From contig OX381713.1 of assembly GCA_947462335.1 (NCBI GenBank), forward strand, positions 18,282,381 to 18,346,380: a stretch of DNA of 64,000 nt, in the 5' to 3' direction. Position numbers and translations under genes: made by a program. Shown piece after piece: positions 1 through 9,710 of the stretch; within the stretch, counting starts at the first letter, position 1; each line of letters starts with the position of its first letter. The DNA comes from Harmothoe impar. Taxonomy: Eukaryota > Annelida > Polychaeta > Phyllodocida > Polynoidae. Below the pieces are notes generated by a model. That model was not told where the DNA came from. It made no database searches and saw only the letters and a program-made list of their open reading frames with translations.

Positions 1-74
1 ATGGGGATGGGGGGGGGGAGGTCTTAAAAACAGTATAGAAAATCTAATAGTTAGGACCTACTACCAGAAAGGTA

Positions 75-425
75 AGGGTAAAAAGTTGGTTCTGCCTGGA
101 ATTGAACCCGGGCCGCCCAGGTGGAAAGTGAGAACAGTAACCACTTCACCAGCAAGGCTTTGGATATTTAGTTCAATGTCAAGTCACTGCCTTGAAGCCT
201 TGCTCACATAGTGTCACACATGGTTGACAAACCTGACACTAGAGGGCAGCTATGAGCCAGAAGCAGTAAATTGTGGCAACAAAATTATTGTATGAAGATA
301 TTAGGTCCTCCCTATCTTGATTCACCCACCTTTACCCATGCTCCTACTTTTCACGTGACTTATTTTCATCCTTTCCCTATACTGCTTGTTTCCTTCCCTG
401 CCTCCTCCTTACAAACAGCATATCA
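75..425 (-). repeat. Dispersed repeat with tRNA-like end, copy 1
   Basis: This segment recurs at 959-1297 with high similarity over about 340 bp. On the minus strand it ends in a tRNA-like sequence (about 90-165) with an A-box-like GTGAAGTGGTTA and a consensus B box GGTTCAATTCC, so a tRNA-derived retroposon (SINE) or composite repeat is likely. The non-tRNA part contains ACACTAGAGGGCAGCT (236-251), which resembles a CTCF core site. The tRNA-like part lies at the far end of the shared unit when read on the minus strand, which is unusual for a simple SINE and suggests a composite. Confidence 0.7.
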
Positions 426-958
426 TTAACACATATCATGATCAGTGCCCATGTACTTGGTGCTTGAGGTGACCTATCATGTTGTAGATAATATGTGCTG
501 CACTGGATGAACGGACCCATCTTCACCTTCAGTGCCAGAGGCCTAGGAATGATTCCCAGTGTGGGGTATTTAAAACTTGTCATTTCAGGGCTTTTTTGTC
601 AGCAAGTCAGGTTTGATAAAGGTCCCTAATATTCGCTTGATTTACCCAAGTTGAACAGTGGATCATGGGTTGTAATCCCAATGAGAATTCAATGACCAAA
701 CAGATTGAGAGTTATGAAATGTTTGTCTTTTATGTGCAAAATACGCCCCAGGAACACCGTTTCTGGACTTACCCCAAGAAAATCAGTAAACCAATACACT
801 ATACATTATGTATATATAGAGCTGCCCCTCACCCCACCATACAAGTAAATGTTCTTGAACCTAATCTATATCATCTGAAGGGATGCAAAACTCCTGACCA
901 TGCATATTTGCCTGTTTTCTTTTTCTTGTTCTTTTTTTGGGGGATAGGCATTTTCATA

Positions 959-1297
959 AGGGAAAAAAATTGGTTCTGCCTGGAATCGAACACAGGCCCC
1001 CCCGGTGCAAAGCGAGAACAGTAACCACTTCACCAGCAAAGTTCTGGATATTTAGTCCAATGTAACAGCACTTGCTCACATAGTGACACACATGGTTGAC
1101 AAACCTGACACTAGAGGGCAGCTATGAGCCAGAAGTAGTGAATTGTGGCAACAAAATTACTGTATGAAGATATTAGGACCTCCCTATCTTGATTCACCCA
1201 CTTGTACCCGTGCCCCTGCTTCTCACATGACTCATCTTCATCCTTTTCCTATACTGCTTGTTTCCTTCCCTGCCTCTTCCTTCCAATCAGCATTACC
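959..1297 (-). repeat. Dispersed repeat with tRNA-like end, copy 2
   Basis: Second copy of the repeat at 75-425, same orientation, with small indels (for example a shorter stretch after the tRNA-like part). B box on the minus strand reads GTGTTCGATTCC near 982-993. The CTCF-like motif is kept at 1108-1123. Sharing of both the tRNA-like part and the 260-bp flank shows that the whole unit was copied. Confidence 0.7.
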
Positions 1298-1552
1298 ATA
1301 AAACCTTGCATATAGGCCACAGATTGCACGCAAGTCAGATCAGCAGTGCTGCTTATAGGATCGGCTCAAAGTCAGGGTGTGACTTTTTTTTTTAGGCCAC
1401 AAATGGCATTTGTGTATTTATATAGAAAAACTGACCTTATATTCTAAGCCAGTATGTTCATGCACCATATTTTATATAGACATGTCTAGTCATGTAAAAA
1501 ATATAGCAGCTTTACATTAGACTTACTTATATTAAGGGCTCAGAAATGGGTG

Positions 1553-1615
1553 TGAGAGAGGATTGAACCACATAAATTCAAACTACATGACTAATGCCCC
1601 TGGCAGTTGGGCCAT
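1553..1615 (-). repeat. tRNA-like sequence
   Basis: Minus strand carries GGTTCAATCCTC (B-box-like) and an upstream GGCCCAACTGCCAGG block resembling a degenerate D arm. It directly abuts the family A element that starts at 1616. No convincing cloverleaf, so a tRNA-derived fossil rather than a gene. Confidence 0.4.
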
Positions 1616-1724
1616 GGACCTTTACCAAACCCGACGTAACTCATTTAACCCAGAGGTATCCTATTTTTTTTAGCACTGCTACATCTGTGTTCATTGGGCT
1701 CTTACATGGTTGCTAAAGGTCCCT
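1616..1724. mobile_element. Family A foldback element, copy A1
   Basis: Begins GGACCTTTACCAAACCCGA and ends TTGCTAAAGGTCCCT, which are inverted repeats of one another. The whole element is close to palindromic: its second half (ACATCTGTGTTCATTGGGC) is a diverged reverse complement of its first half. Non-coding MITE-like element. Confidence 0.75.
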
Positions 1725-1795
1725 ACTCACTGAGAGCTATTCATAATGCCTGCCAGTCACACACATATCATAATGAATTCTATTTAGAGAGAATA

Positions 1796-1884
1796 GGGAC
1801 CTTTAGCAAACCCCACATAGCTCATTTAACTCAGACATAGCAGTGCTAAAAGTATAGGATACACCAAGTTTTCTAAAGGTCCCT
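1796..1884. mobile_element. Family A foldback element, copy A2 (shortened)
   Basis: Starts GGGACCTTTAGCAAACCCC and ends TTTTCTAAAGGTCCCT. The right arm is shorter than in other copies, indicating an internal deletion in that arm. Confidence 0.7.
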
Positions 1885-2242
1885 AGTATCAGAAATATGT
1901 ACTTCTCTTTCAAATACATTTTGTAATATATGTCGCAAAACACTATATATAATCCTGTTACATGTCATTAGAACATTCCCTGGTAACAAGTCACAACATA
2001 TTCCCCGGAATTTTTGGGGATTCTGTGAGCAAAATTTCCTGTCATATCCCGGGATTAAAATACATCAATTTACATGTAGAATCGTGTAGAATCATGGGAT
2101 TTACCCCTACTGCAGCTTGAAATTGGGAGTTTGAATCCCATGGGTACCTATTAAACGTCTATTATGCAGAATAAGCCTATTATAAACTGCTCTCCTCTAT
2201 AGGAATACATATTCTCATCTTGATATACATAATTTAGACAGT

Positions 2243-2268
2243 AGACCTTTAGCAAACCCAACATAGCT
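2243..2268 (+). mobile_element. Family A left-end fragment
   Basis: AGACCTTTAGCAAACCCAA followed by CATAGCT is the left end of family A. It stops exactly where the TTTTCGCGC element begins (about 2269), which indicates truncation or interruption by that later insertion. Confidence 0.6.
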
Positions 2269-2727
2269 TACTGTAAACGTAGATATTTTCGCGCAGCTAA
2301 ATTTTCGCGCACCTAGCACATAAAGGCATTTTCGCGCAATCATATTTTCGCGCAGCTGCAATCAGGTGATCTTTAGCTACATGTCAGTTTTTACGGTTTT
2401 TCAATCGGACAATTATTAAGGGTTTTACAGCCTATAATTATTGTTCAAATAATTCTAAAATGCTTCTATTGCTGAAATATATTGACATTTATTTTTCATG
2501 AAATACGACAGTGCCATTGATTTAACCAAGGAGCGCCGTATTACACGCCCCCCGTGCAATAACCTATGGCCGTATTACACTGCCCTGTGACGTCATCAAA
2601 ATGGCGGTTTGTTTACATTTGAACGGTGTAGGAAAAGGTTATTTCAGATAAATTAGGCCCTTCCTCCCTACAATAATCAAATTTGAATTGAAAAAGATAA
2701 AAAAATAAACCCAAATGAACACTCGTA

Positions 2728-2848
2728 TTAGCCTATTAACAGGGTTATTTCACTTGTTGAATGTGGGGCCGCATTTCACTCGGCCTACGGCCTCGTGAAA
2801 TACGGCCCAACCTTCAACTCGTGAAATAACCCTGTCAAGAGGCTAAAA
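2728..2848. repeat. Foldback hairpin with CACTCG-GCCTACGGC loop
   Basis: Left arm contains AGGGTTATTTCACTTGTTGAA; the right arm contains the matching CAACTCGTGAAATAACCCT. The centre reads CACTCGGCCTACGGCCTCGTG, itself a short palindrome. The same centre occurs in the hairpin at 10897-11028, and the TATTTCACTTG / CTCGTGAAATA arms recur at 48145-48294. Confidence 0.8.
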
Positions 2849-2942
2849 CTCGTGCACCTTTGGCTATGTATTGTCTTATTGATTTCTCTTTCAGTATACA
2901 AATTGGCAGGATATGATTTATCCGGCATGTTAGATTTGGTAA

Positions 2943-3316
2943 TTAAAGTTAGTATATCCGATGATTGGGGCTCAAAAATAAAGTTTCTTAAAATTGAGTC
3001 AAGATGTTCACTAATAACATATTTCCCTTCTTACCTATTCCATTCGCCCTTATTCCCTACAATTTTGCTCAAATTTTATTTTATTGCCCAATAAATGGCC
3101 ATTTTGAAATAAAACCATGCACAATTTTATTGTCCCCATTGAAAATACACTGAAAATGCCATGGTTGGATTCCTTGGGACCATCTTTCTGGGCTGTTTCT
3201 GCCCATGGATACCATTTTAACGGCCCCTTACCCATTAATAATATACTTTTACAGTATTTGGAACATCTATATAAGGAATGTAAAATTCGGTAAAAATCGG
3301 ATATACCCACTTTAAG
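2943..3316. mobile_element. MITE-like element with TTAAAGTNAGTATATCCG ends, copy 1
   Basis: Left end reads TTAAAGTTAGTATATCCGAT and right end ATCGGATATACCCACTTTAA, an inverted repeat of about 20 bases with few mismatches. The interior matches 43603-43885 collinearly (shared AGTATATCCGATGATTG, CCATGGATA and later blocks). Nested inside the 2271-3466 element. Confidence 0.65.
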
Positions 3317-3485
3317 TCTCTACTGCAGTGCAATATAGAGTGCCAGACATCATTGCAAAGCTAATTTTTTGTGCAAAATTTTCGCGCACATCATACTTTC
3401 GCGCACATACCTATGTGCGCGAAATGCGCGAAAATATGTACTGAGCGAAAATTAATACGTTTACAGTAATAAATGCCTCTCATAA

Positions 3486-3577
3486 GGGACCTTTAGCAAC
3501 CACGTAAAAGCTCATAGCTTGAACGGATAGGATACGTCAGGGTTAAATGAGCTACGTCGGGTTTGCTAAAGGTCCCT
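3486..3577. mobile_element. Family A foldback element, copy A4
   Basis: GGGACCTTTAGCAACCACG at the left and CGGGTTTGCTAAAGGTCCCT at the right. The two arms differ: the left carries the AACCACGTAAAAGCTC form and the right the GACGTAGCTCAT form, as in most copies. This gives an orientation to a near-palindromic element. Confidence 0.75.
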
Positions 3578-3609
3578 AATGCATATAACTTTAAGATACA
3601 TGACATAGC

Positions 3610-3728
3610 CACCACTGGTCATAGTTTTTGTACCTAGAGCTCCTAACAGAAGTCCCAATAGGTGGGCACCTAGAGCACGGCACTATGGATCAGAAGGTCG
3701 CTGGTTCCCTTCCAAGTCAGGACATGCA
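3610..3728 (+). repeat. tRNA-like repeat, left arm of an inverted pair
   Basis: Contains GTGGGCACCTAGAGCAC (D-arm-like, as in elongator tRNAs with TAGAGCA) and GGTTCCCTTCC (B-box-like). A reverse-complement copy lies at 3866-3975, giving an inverted pair around a spacer of about 140 bp. A partial third copy of its left part is at 5072-5125. Confidence 0.55.
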
Positions 3729-3865
3729 TTTTTACAATTATGAATATTTGTATCCATTACACAGGACCATGCAGGTCTTTTAGTAACTGACACATACCCA
3801 TGAAACCCTGTATACTAAATTCCCAACATATCCAAAAGAAAATCAACAGTCACTCTTTACACATA

Positions 3866-3975
3866 CTGACTGGGAAGGGAACCAGCCACCTTCAGATGGA
3901 TAGTGCTGTGCTCTAGGTGCCCACCTATTGAGGCATGTGTTAGGAGAGGTACAGAAACCATGACCAGTGGGGACT
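3866..3975 (-). repeat. tRNA-like repeat, right arm of an inverted pair
   Basis: Reverse complement of 3610-3728: GGAAGGGAACCAGCCACC, then GTGCTCTAGGTGCCCACC. The shared flank CCACTGGTCATAG is also inverted, so the whole unit and not only the tRNA-like core was duplicated. Confidence 0.55.
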
Positions 3976-4020
3976 GTGCCATTATCTAGAGTTGTTGTTG
4001 GATAAAGAGGAGTGTTTGTA

Positions 4021-4153
4021 GGGACCTTTAGCAACCACGGCAAAGCTCATAAAACGTAGACGTAACGTAGATGTAACCATTGCTGCCAATGCACATAGCT
4101 CATTAACTGCAGACCAGCCCATACTTTTAGCATTGTAATGTGTGCTTTTAATG
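4021..4153. mobile_element. Family A foldback element, degenerate copy A5
   Basis: Clear left end GGGACCTTTAGCAACCACG followed by AACGTAGACGTAACGTAGA. The interior has an extra stretch and the right end is lost where copy A6 starts. Confidence 0.6.
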
Positions 4154-4252
4154 GGGACCTTTAGCAAACCCACTGTAGCTCATTAAACACAGACATAACA
4201 GTGCTGAAGGTATAGGCATTAAATGAGCCATGTATGTTGGCTAAAGGTCCCT
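4154..4252. mobile_element. Family A foldback element, copy A6, with possible 5-bp target duplication
   Basis: GGGACCTTTAGCAAACCCA to GGCTAAAGGTCCC. The flanks read TAATG on the left and TAATG on the right, a possible 5-bp target-site duplication. A short extra right-end piece (TGGTAAAGGTCCCT) follows at 4271-4285. Confidence 0.7.
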
Positions 4253-5071
4253 AATGAGCTAAATCACATTTGGTAAAGGTCCCTATTGATAGGGACTCAA
4301 GAATCCGCTTGGTGAGCCCCTGTGCACAGTGCACACAGTATTTTTGTGCAGCTGTGCCTCACAGACACTGTTATAAAACTCCACTCTTAGGGAGTGACAT
4401 TTTATCTGTTACTTTTAGGTTATCACTCAGAATTGCAGTCAAGAGAAAGGCCTATCCAGCCATCCCTATAATAAGTAACTGCAGCTAAGAGAAGTTGCCT
4501 ATTTCTTGGGTGATAAAATAGATTATATTAAAACCCTATGAATTTATGAATGCTTTTGGTTGCTTTTCGGTTCGTGATCTCATCCAATATGTTGTTATAT
4601 CATGTTAAGAAATGGAAGCAATCAGAGGATCCTCTCACCTGTTCCCAGACCATAACAATATAATACCTATGATTGGGTGATTAAGACAATAGGTTTACTC
4701 AATACTAGTATAATGTGTGATCTTGTTGAGAGGGTCTGTCAATCATAACCCAGCCTGGCCAGTACTTCAAATGCCCACCAAACCCCTTACATAACTACCT
4801 CCCACATACCCCACTCACCTGGCAGGCCCTGTCACCCACCCCCCATGGGTTCACTGGGACTCCAAAGCTTGATATAACAATTATATAGGAAATGTACTAG
4901 GGGAACTGGGTGGATTTTATTTACACCTATTTGAAGATTGTCTGGGTTCTATGATAGATAGAAAGAAAATTCAAAAAGATTTAGTTTACATCTCTCACAT
5001 TCTACATCATAGAAGAAATAGAATTCATCATCTAATATTTCTCAATTTTTTCTGGAGTCCCTACTATTGGC

Positions 5072-5247
5072 ACAGTAACCACTGGCCATAGTTTCTGTGC
5101 CTCTCTGAAAATATGCACCAGGAGGTGAACAGCCTACCATGCTGCATAAGGCATCCTCTGTGGCCTAGTGGTTAGAGTGATGCTCTTGAAGCAGATGTTT
5201 TACCCATGCTTTGGGTTCGAATCCCACTAGGACCAGGGTTTTAAAAA
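5072..5247 (+). repeat. tRNA-Ser-like SINE (family C), copy C1, with flanking repeat piece
   Basis: Head at 5151-5247 contains A box TGGCCTAGTGGTTAGAG, an anticodon-like CTTGAAG (TGA, Ser) and B box GGTTCGAATCCC, with a long extra arm as in type II tRNA-Ser. It ends ACCAGGGTTTTAAAAA. The stretch 5072-5125 before it matches the flank of the 3.6/3.9-kb inverted pair. Confidence 0.7.
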
Positions 5248-5999
5248 GGGGAGAACCTACGCTGGCTGCCCGGGTGTTGTTTGTAACCCGCAGGTGAACA
5301 GCAATTAGTGCTGCGGCTCAGTGTGGGCCTGGCTTGGCCAAATTTTGATGCACAGTTCCTAGTCCTGCCACAGGTGGCGACCTGCCTGATATACAAAACA
5401 CAGTGGCCGAGGGGAGATTCAGGACCTGGTGTAGTAGGCCGGGTCCATGAACTGTATAGTGTGGGAAACCACACCATACATGTTATGATAACGCCAAGAC
5501 CATTTCGAGAGTTTATTCAAGGGAAAGTTTTGCCGTTTTTCACTATCATACTAGTTAGTGATTACCAATAATGGCATATATCTGGTAATACAGTGTATTT
5601 GTAAAGTCAATGCTTAGTGACTAATTGACAAGTGATCTTTGGTAGTGAAAAGTAACATGGGATATCCCCCCCCACCCCACCTCCTTGTGTCTGGGGCCCT
5701 TCTTGTGTGTTCGTAGTTGGAGTGGCAGTGTCACTTGTCAGTTTGCATAATAACAACCTTATCACTCATGTGATCATTGCAATGGGCACTAGGTTTCTTT
5801 TGATCCCCATACACCCTCAGCACCTGCCTTTATCACGGTGTACTTAGTCAGAGCTGACTGCATACATGAAAGCTTGTTCTAAATGGTGATCACTGGTTGC
5901 AGACTAATGGATCTACCTGGTACATACATGTATAGGGGGTAATTGCCCCCCCCCCCCCCTGCAGTCCTGTGGACACAATAGGCCAGAGCAATCTGTGAC
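5248..5999. other. No gene seen; low-complexity C tracts
   Basis: No recognisable coding or repeat structure beyond a run of about 14 C at 5947-5960 and a C-rich patch near 5666-5684. Short open frames on both strands (78 and 87 codons) overlap one another and show no family motif. Confidence 0.5.
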
Positions 6000-6317
6000 A
6001 AGCATGTGTGCCATCTGGTACGAAAGGGAGAACCCCCACTTATGCTCCGCTCAGGTGCTGGCCCTATTGTTCCTACCGTAGGTTTATTAGCACATTTTCC
6101 TATGAGGAGAATTTAGACACCTTGAGCGGAGGTTTTGGTGCCCATGAACGGAGGTTTTGGAGCTCAGTTTCCAGAGGTTTTTTAAAATAATCTCCGGAGG
6201 AGGTTTTTTAGGCTCATTCCTTCTGAAAACCCTGGATTTAGAGGGTTTCGAACCCAGGCATTGATAAACCATACCATTTGAAGACCACAGCTTTAACCAT
6301 TAGGCCACAGAGGATGC
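6000..6317 (-). repeat. tRNA-Ser-like SINE (family C), copy C2, with body
   Basis: Minus strand: head 6227-6317 with TGTGGCCTAATGGTTAAAG, B box GGTTCGAAACC and the shared CCAGGGTTTTCAG end. It is followed toward lower coordinates by a body with repeats of the type AACCTCCGYTCA. The same body follows copy C3 at 11478-11640, which shows a real SINE with a conserved non-tRNA region and internal short repeats. Confidence 0.7.
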
Positions 6318-6650
6318 CCTGTATCAGCAGGCTCACAGGGCCCAAACAGACAGAACCTCACGTGATAGATACAGAGCATGCATGTATATGTAGTCAAGGT
6401 ATAGCTGGTTCGAATCTCACTTATGGAGTATCACGATTTCATGTTGTTTCTATTCAATCTTAATTGTAGCATTATAAAATATGAATAAAAATAAAATACG
6501 TTTTTGACAGCCAGTAGGCTTCATAGTGTAGAATATCTAATATCATTATGATATTTAATTTCATTATAACTAGGTATACAAAGAAGAAGACGACAATGAA
6601 ACTCAATTGGTGTTTGAAATCAAGAAGTATAATATACATGGGGCACAATA

Positions 6651-6716
6651 GGGACCTTTAGCAAACCCGACGTAGCTCATTACACGCAGACGTGGCCTAT
6701 GCTTTCAGCACTAACC
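6651..6716 (+). mobile_element. Family A left half (copy A7)
   Basis: GGGACCTTTAGCAAACCCGA through CAGACGTGGCCTATGC and CAGCACT, after which the sequence switches to the family B array. The matching right end is not adjacent, so this copy was broken by the array or by recombination. Confidence 0.65.
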
Positions 6717-6898
6717 CTTCCACATGCCCACCCAATCCCACCCAGTGGCTAGCTGGTGGTGGGGAAACTTGGGTGAGGGGTGGGTCAGAGCTTGCACAAG
6801 GGGTGGGTTTGTGTGAGTTTTGGAAAGCTTGTCCAAAACTTTAAACATTCTAATGTGCAATTTAGGTTCCTTATATATCAGAACCTCACACCCACACG

Positions 6899-6957
6899 GT
6901 AGTATAGTGGTCTGCACTGTCACCTTGCACACAAAAGGTCCAGGGTTCAAAACTTGG
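6899..6957 (+). repeat. tRNA-like core, unit B1
   Basis: GGTAGTATAGTGGTCTGCAC resembles the D arm of tRNA-Asp (TTAGTATAGTGGT), and GGTTCAAAACTTGG is a B box with changes. No full acceptor stem is visible, so it is tRNA-derived and probably not a working tRNA. Confidence 0.6.
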
Positions 6958-7163
6958 TCATGTCAACCTTCCCCCCACTTTATCTTGAAGTCTTTATTTT
7001 TACAAACCTAACATCACAATTGTCCATGCAATACATCTCACATGTCAATTGAACTTAAAACGAGGGAGAACGGGGGGAACTCGTTTTTATTCAGCTACAC
7101 TTGGTTTGCTAAAGGTCCCTCATGTGAGGCCCTGTCCAAACTCCTCCACAGTACCATACAATA

Positions 7164-7271
7164 GGGAACTTTAGCAAACCCCACGTAGCTCATTAAACGC
7201 AGACGTAGTAGTGCTGAAGGGATAGGCTACATGTGCGTTAATGAGCTTTTACATGGTTGCTAAAGGTCCCT
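7164..7271. mobile_element. Family A foldback element, copy A8
   Basis: GGGAACTTTAGCAAACCCCA to GGTTGCTAAAGGTCCCT, with AACGCAGACGTAGTAGTGCT in the left arm and the reverse complement form in the right arm. Sits between array units B1 and B2. Confidence 0.75.
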
Positions 7272-7452
7272 AGTCCCACCCAGCAAGGCTGCATCAGGGC
7301 AACATAGCACAGAGCTGGATAGGGCACAGAGCTGGATAGGGCTTGCACAAGGTGCAGGCTTGTGTGAGGGAGATGCCAGCAGCAAAATGTTCCAATATTC
7401 CAATGCACACATACACATAGGTTTCTTATATATCAGAACCTCATACCCACAA

Positions 7453-7512
7453 GGTAGTATAGTGGTCATCACTGTCACTTTGTACACAAAAGGTCCAGGG
7501 TTCAAAACTTGG
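7453..7512 (+). repeat. tRNA-like core, unit B2
   Basis: GGTAGTATAGTGGTCATCAC with GGTCCAGGGTTCAAAACTTG. Same layout as B1; the unit continues to a family A-type end near 7673. Confidence 0.6.
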
Positions 7513-7876
7513 TCATGTCCAGCTTCCCGCCACTTTATCTTGAAGTTTCTTTTTTTACAAACCTAACATCACAATTGTCCACACAATACGTCCCACAGAT
7601 CAATTGAACTTAAAACGAGGGAGAACTGGGGGAACTCGTTTTTATTGAGCTACGCTGGGTTTGCTTAAGGTCCCTTTTGTAAAGCCCTGTCCCAACTCTT
7701 CCACAGTACCATACAGTCCCACCCAGCAAGGCTGCATTAGGGCAACATGGCATACAGCTGGATAGGGCTAGCACAAGGTGCAGGCTTGTGTGAGGGAGAT
7801 GCCAGCAGCAAAATGTGCCAATATTCCAATGCACACATACACATAGGTTATCTATATCAGAACCTCATACCCACAC

Positions 7877-7937
7877 AGTAGTATAGTGGTCATCACTGTC
7901 ACTTTGTATACGAAAGGTCCAGGGTTCAAAACCCGGT
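7877..7937 (+). repeat. tRNA-like core, unit B3
   Basis: AGTAGTATAGTGGTCATCAC and GGGTTCAAAACCCGG, the best T-arm of the set: GGG pairs with CCC around TTCAAAA. The unit is truncated at its right end (about 8050) and lacks the family A terminus. Confidence 0.6.
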
Positions 7938-8188
7938 CATGTCAAGCTTCCTGCCACTTTATCTTGAATTGTCTATTTTTACAAACCTAACATCACAATT
8001 GTCCACACAATACATCTCACAGGTCAATTGAACTAAAAAAAGGGCAACTTGCTTTAAAACTGTATAATGTGCAAGCCTCTCTCCTAAATGTTACACATTT
8101 CCACCCAGGCCAAGGAGTGGCCTTATGTAAGGTCTGCCTGGCTGGGGGCATAGGGTTCATAACTGGGTGAGAAGCTAAGGGAGTGGTT

Positions 8189-8513
8189 TTTTTTTAGCAA
8201 ACCCAGCGTAGCTCAATAAAAACGAGTTTCCCCAGTTCTCCCTTGTGGATAAATAGAGGTTCCTTTATATGGGAACCTAACACAGAGCTGGTAGTATAGT
8301 GGTCAGCACTGTCGCTTTGTATGCGAAAGGTCCAGGGTTCAAAACTCGGACATGTCAACCCTTCCCGCCACTTTATCTTGAAGTGTCTATTTTTACAAAC
8401 CTAACATCACAATTGTCCACACAATACATCTCACACGTCAACTGAACTTAAAACAAGGGAGAACTGGGGGGAACTTGTTTTTGTTCAGCTACGCTGGGTT
8501 TGCTAAATGTCCC
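8189..8513 (+). mobile_element. Family B element, most complete copy (B4): TIR element carrying a tRNA-like core
   Basis: Left arm: TTTAGCAAACCCAGCGTAGC, AATAAAAACGAGTTTCCCC, AGTTCTCCCTTGT. Right arm is its reverse complement: ACAAGGGAGAACTGGGGGGA, then GCTACGCTGGGTTTGCTAAA. Between them lies a tRNA-like core (8289-8350). The outer 30 bases match family A ends, so B is a longer relative of A with a tRNA-derived passenger. The left terminus is damaged (run of T). About 325 bp, non-coding. Confidence 0.75.
8289..8350 (+). repeat. tRNA-like core, unit B4 (best-preserved)
   Basis: TGGTAGTATAGTGGTCAGCA (D arm, tRNA-Asp-like), a possible anticodon stem TCGC / GCGA around TTTGTAT (anticodon-like TGT), then GGTCCAGGGTTCAAAACTC. 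A and B boxes are both recognisable, so Pol III promoter activity is conceivable; the acceptor stem is not formed. Confidence 0.6.
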
Positions 8514-8716
8514 TTATGTAAGACCCTGTCGCAACTCCTCCACGGTACCATACAGTCCCACCCAGCAAGGCTGCATAAGGGCAACATGGCACACAGCTGG
8601 ATAGGGCTAGCACAAGGTGCTGGCTTGTGTGAGGGAACTGCTGACAACTAAAAGTTACAACAGTCCAATGTACAATATATATGGTTTCCTTATATATGAC
8701 TACACATACCCACACA

Positions 8717-8775
8717 GTAGTATAGTGGTCAGCACTATCAACTTGAACCCGAAAGTTCCAGGGTTCAACATTTGG
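8717..8775 (+). repeat. tRNA-like core, unit B5 (degenerate)
   Basis: AGTAGTATAGTGGTCAGCAC and GTTCCAGGGTTCAACATTTG. Followed by the TTAGGAACCTAACATTACA block, after which the unit is lost. Confidence 0.5.
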
Positions 8776-8850
8776 CCATATCAACCTTCCCACCACTTTG
8801 TCTTGAATGTTCTTTTTTTAGGAACCTAACATTACAATAGTCCCAAAAAT

Positions 8851-8961
8851 TTGGACTTTTACCAAATGGGACTTAACCCATTCAATACAATTGTACACTA
8901 TCCTTCTAGCACTGCTCTGTCTGTGTATAATTAGGTCCCTCGGCTTTGCTAAAGGTCACTA
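8851..8961. mobile_element. Family A-like element, degenerate
   Basis: Left GGACTTTTACCAAATGGGAC; centre TAGCACTGCTCTGTCTGTGT; right GGCTTTGCTAAAGGTCAC. Recognisable only from the centre and the right end. Confidence 0.45.
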
Positions 8962-9023
8962 ATACATATCACAGGTCTATTAAACTCAAAACCACGGAAA
9001 ACAGGGGCAACTCGCATTACAAA

Positions 9024-9300
9024 AGGGACCTTAAGCAAACCCAGCGTAGCTCAGTAAAAACGAGTTTCCCCAGTTCTCCCTTGTTTTAAGTTCAATTGAC
9101 CTGTGAGATGTATTGTGTGGACAATTGTGATGTTAGGTTTGTAAAAATAGACACTTCAAGATACATTGGCGAGATGCTTGACATCACCGAGTTTTGAACC
9201 CTGAACCTTTCATGTACAAAGTGACAGTGCTGACCACTATACTACCGTGTGGGTATGAGGTTCTGATATGTAAGAAACCTATGTGTATGTGTTGCATTGG
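9024..9300 (-). mobile_element. Family B unit B6, inverted
   Basis: Starts GGGACCTTAAGCAAACCCAG on the plus strand and continues GAGTTTCCCCAGTTCTCCC. The tRNA-like core lies on the minus strand at 9189-9246 (GTTTTGAACCCTGAACC; CTGACCACTATACTACC). Opposite orientation to B1-B5. Confidence 0.7.
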
Positions 9301-9445
9301 ACCATGGTAACGTTTTGCTGCTAGCATTTCCCTCACACAAGCCTGCACCTTGTGCTAGCCATATTCAGCTGTGTGCCATGCTGCCCTAATGTAATGCAGG
9401 TGGGAGTGTATGGTACTGTGGAGGAGTTGGGACAGGGCCTTACAA

Positions 9446-9708
9446 AAGGGATCTTTAGCAAACCCAGCATAGCTCAATAAAAACGAGCTCCCCAGTTCTC
9501 CCTTGTTTTAAGTTCAATTGACGTGTGAGATGTATTGTGTGGACAATTGTAATGTTAGGTTTGTAAAAATAGACACTTCAAGATAAATTGGCAGGATGCT
9601 TGACATGACCTAGTTTTGAACCCTTGACCTTTCGTGTACAATGCTACAGTGCTGACCACTATACTACAGGCTCTGTATTAGGTTCCCATATAAAGGAACC
9701 TCCATTTA
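9446..9708 (-). mobile_element. Family B unit B7, inverted
   Basis: Starts GGGATCTTTAGCAAACCCAG; the core on the minus strand is at 9610-9668. Beyond the core it has the same AGGTTCC / GGAACCT block and GGATAAATGGAGG as B4 (8226-8275), but it lacks the far terminal repeat. Confidence 0.7.
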
Positions 9709-9710
9709 TC

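Larger units (their letters stand above)
2271..3466. mobile_element. DNA transposon remnant or MITE with TTTTCGCGC-rich ends, TA target duplication
   Basis: Left end CTGTAAACGTA and right end TACGTTTACAG are perfect inverted repeats, flanked on each side by TA. Both ends continue into TTTTCGCGCA / TGCGCGAAAA repeats (2288-2360 and 3380-3450). About 1.2 kb. No transposase frame was found, so it is non-autonomous. TA duplication fits the Tc1/mariner group and others. It contains a hairpin (2728-2848) and another inverted-repeat element (2943-3316), so it has been a landing site for later insertions. Confidence 0.7.

Noticed and set aside
665..1024. 119-codon plus-strand frame
   Set aside because: Its second half runs through the antisense of a tRNA-like repeat (959-1024), so it is a chance frame over a repeat.
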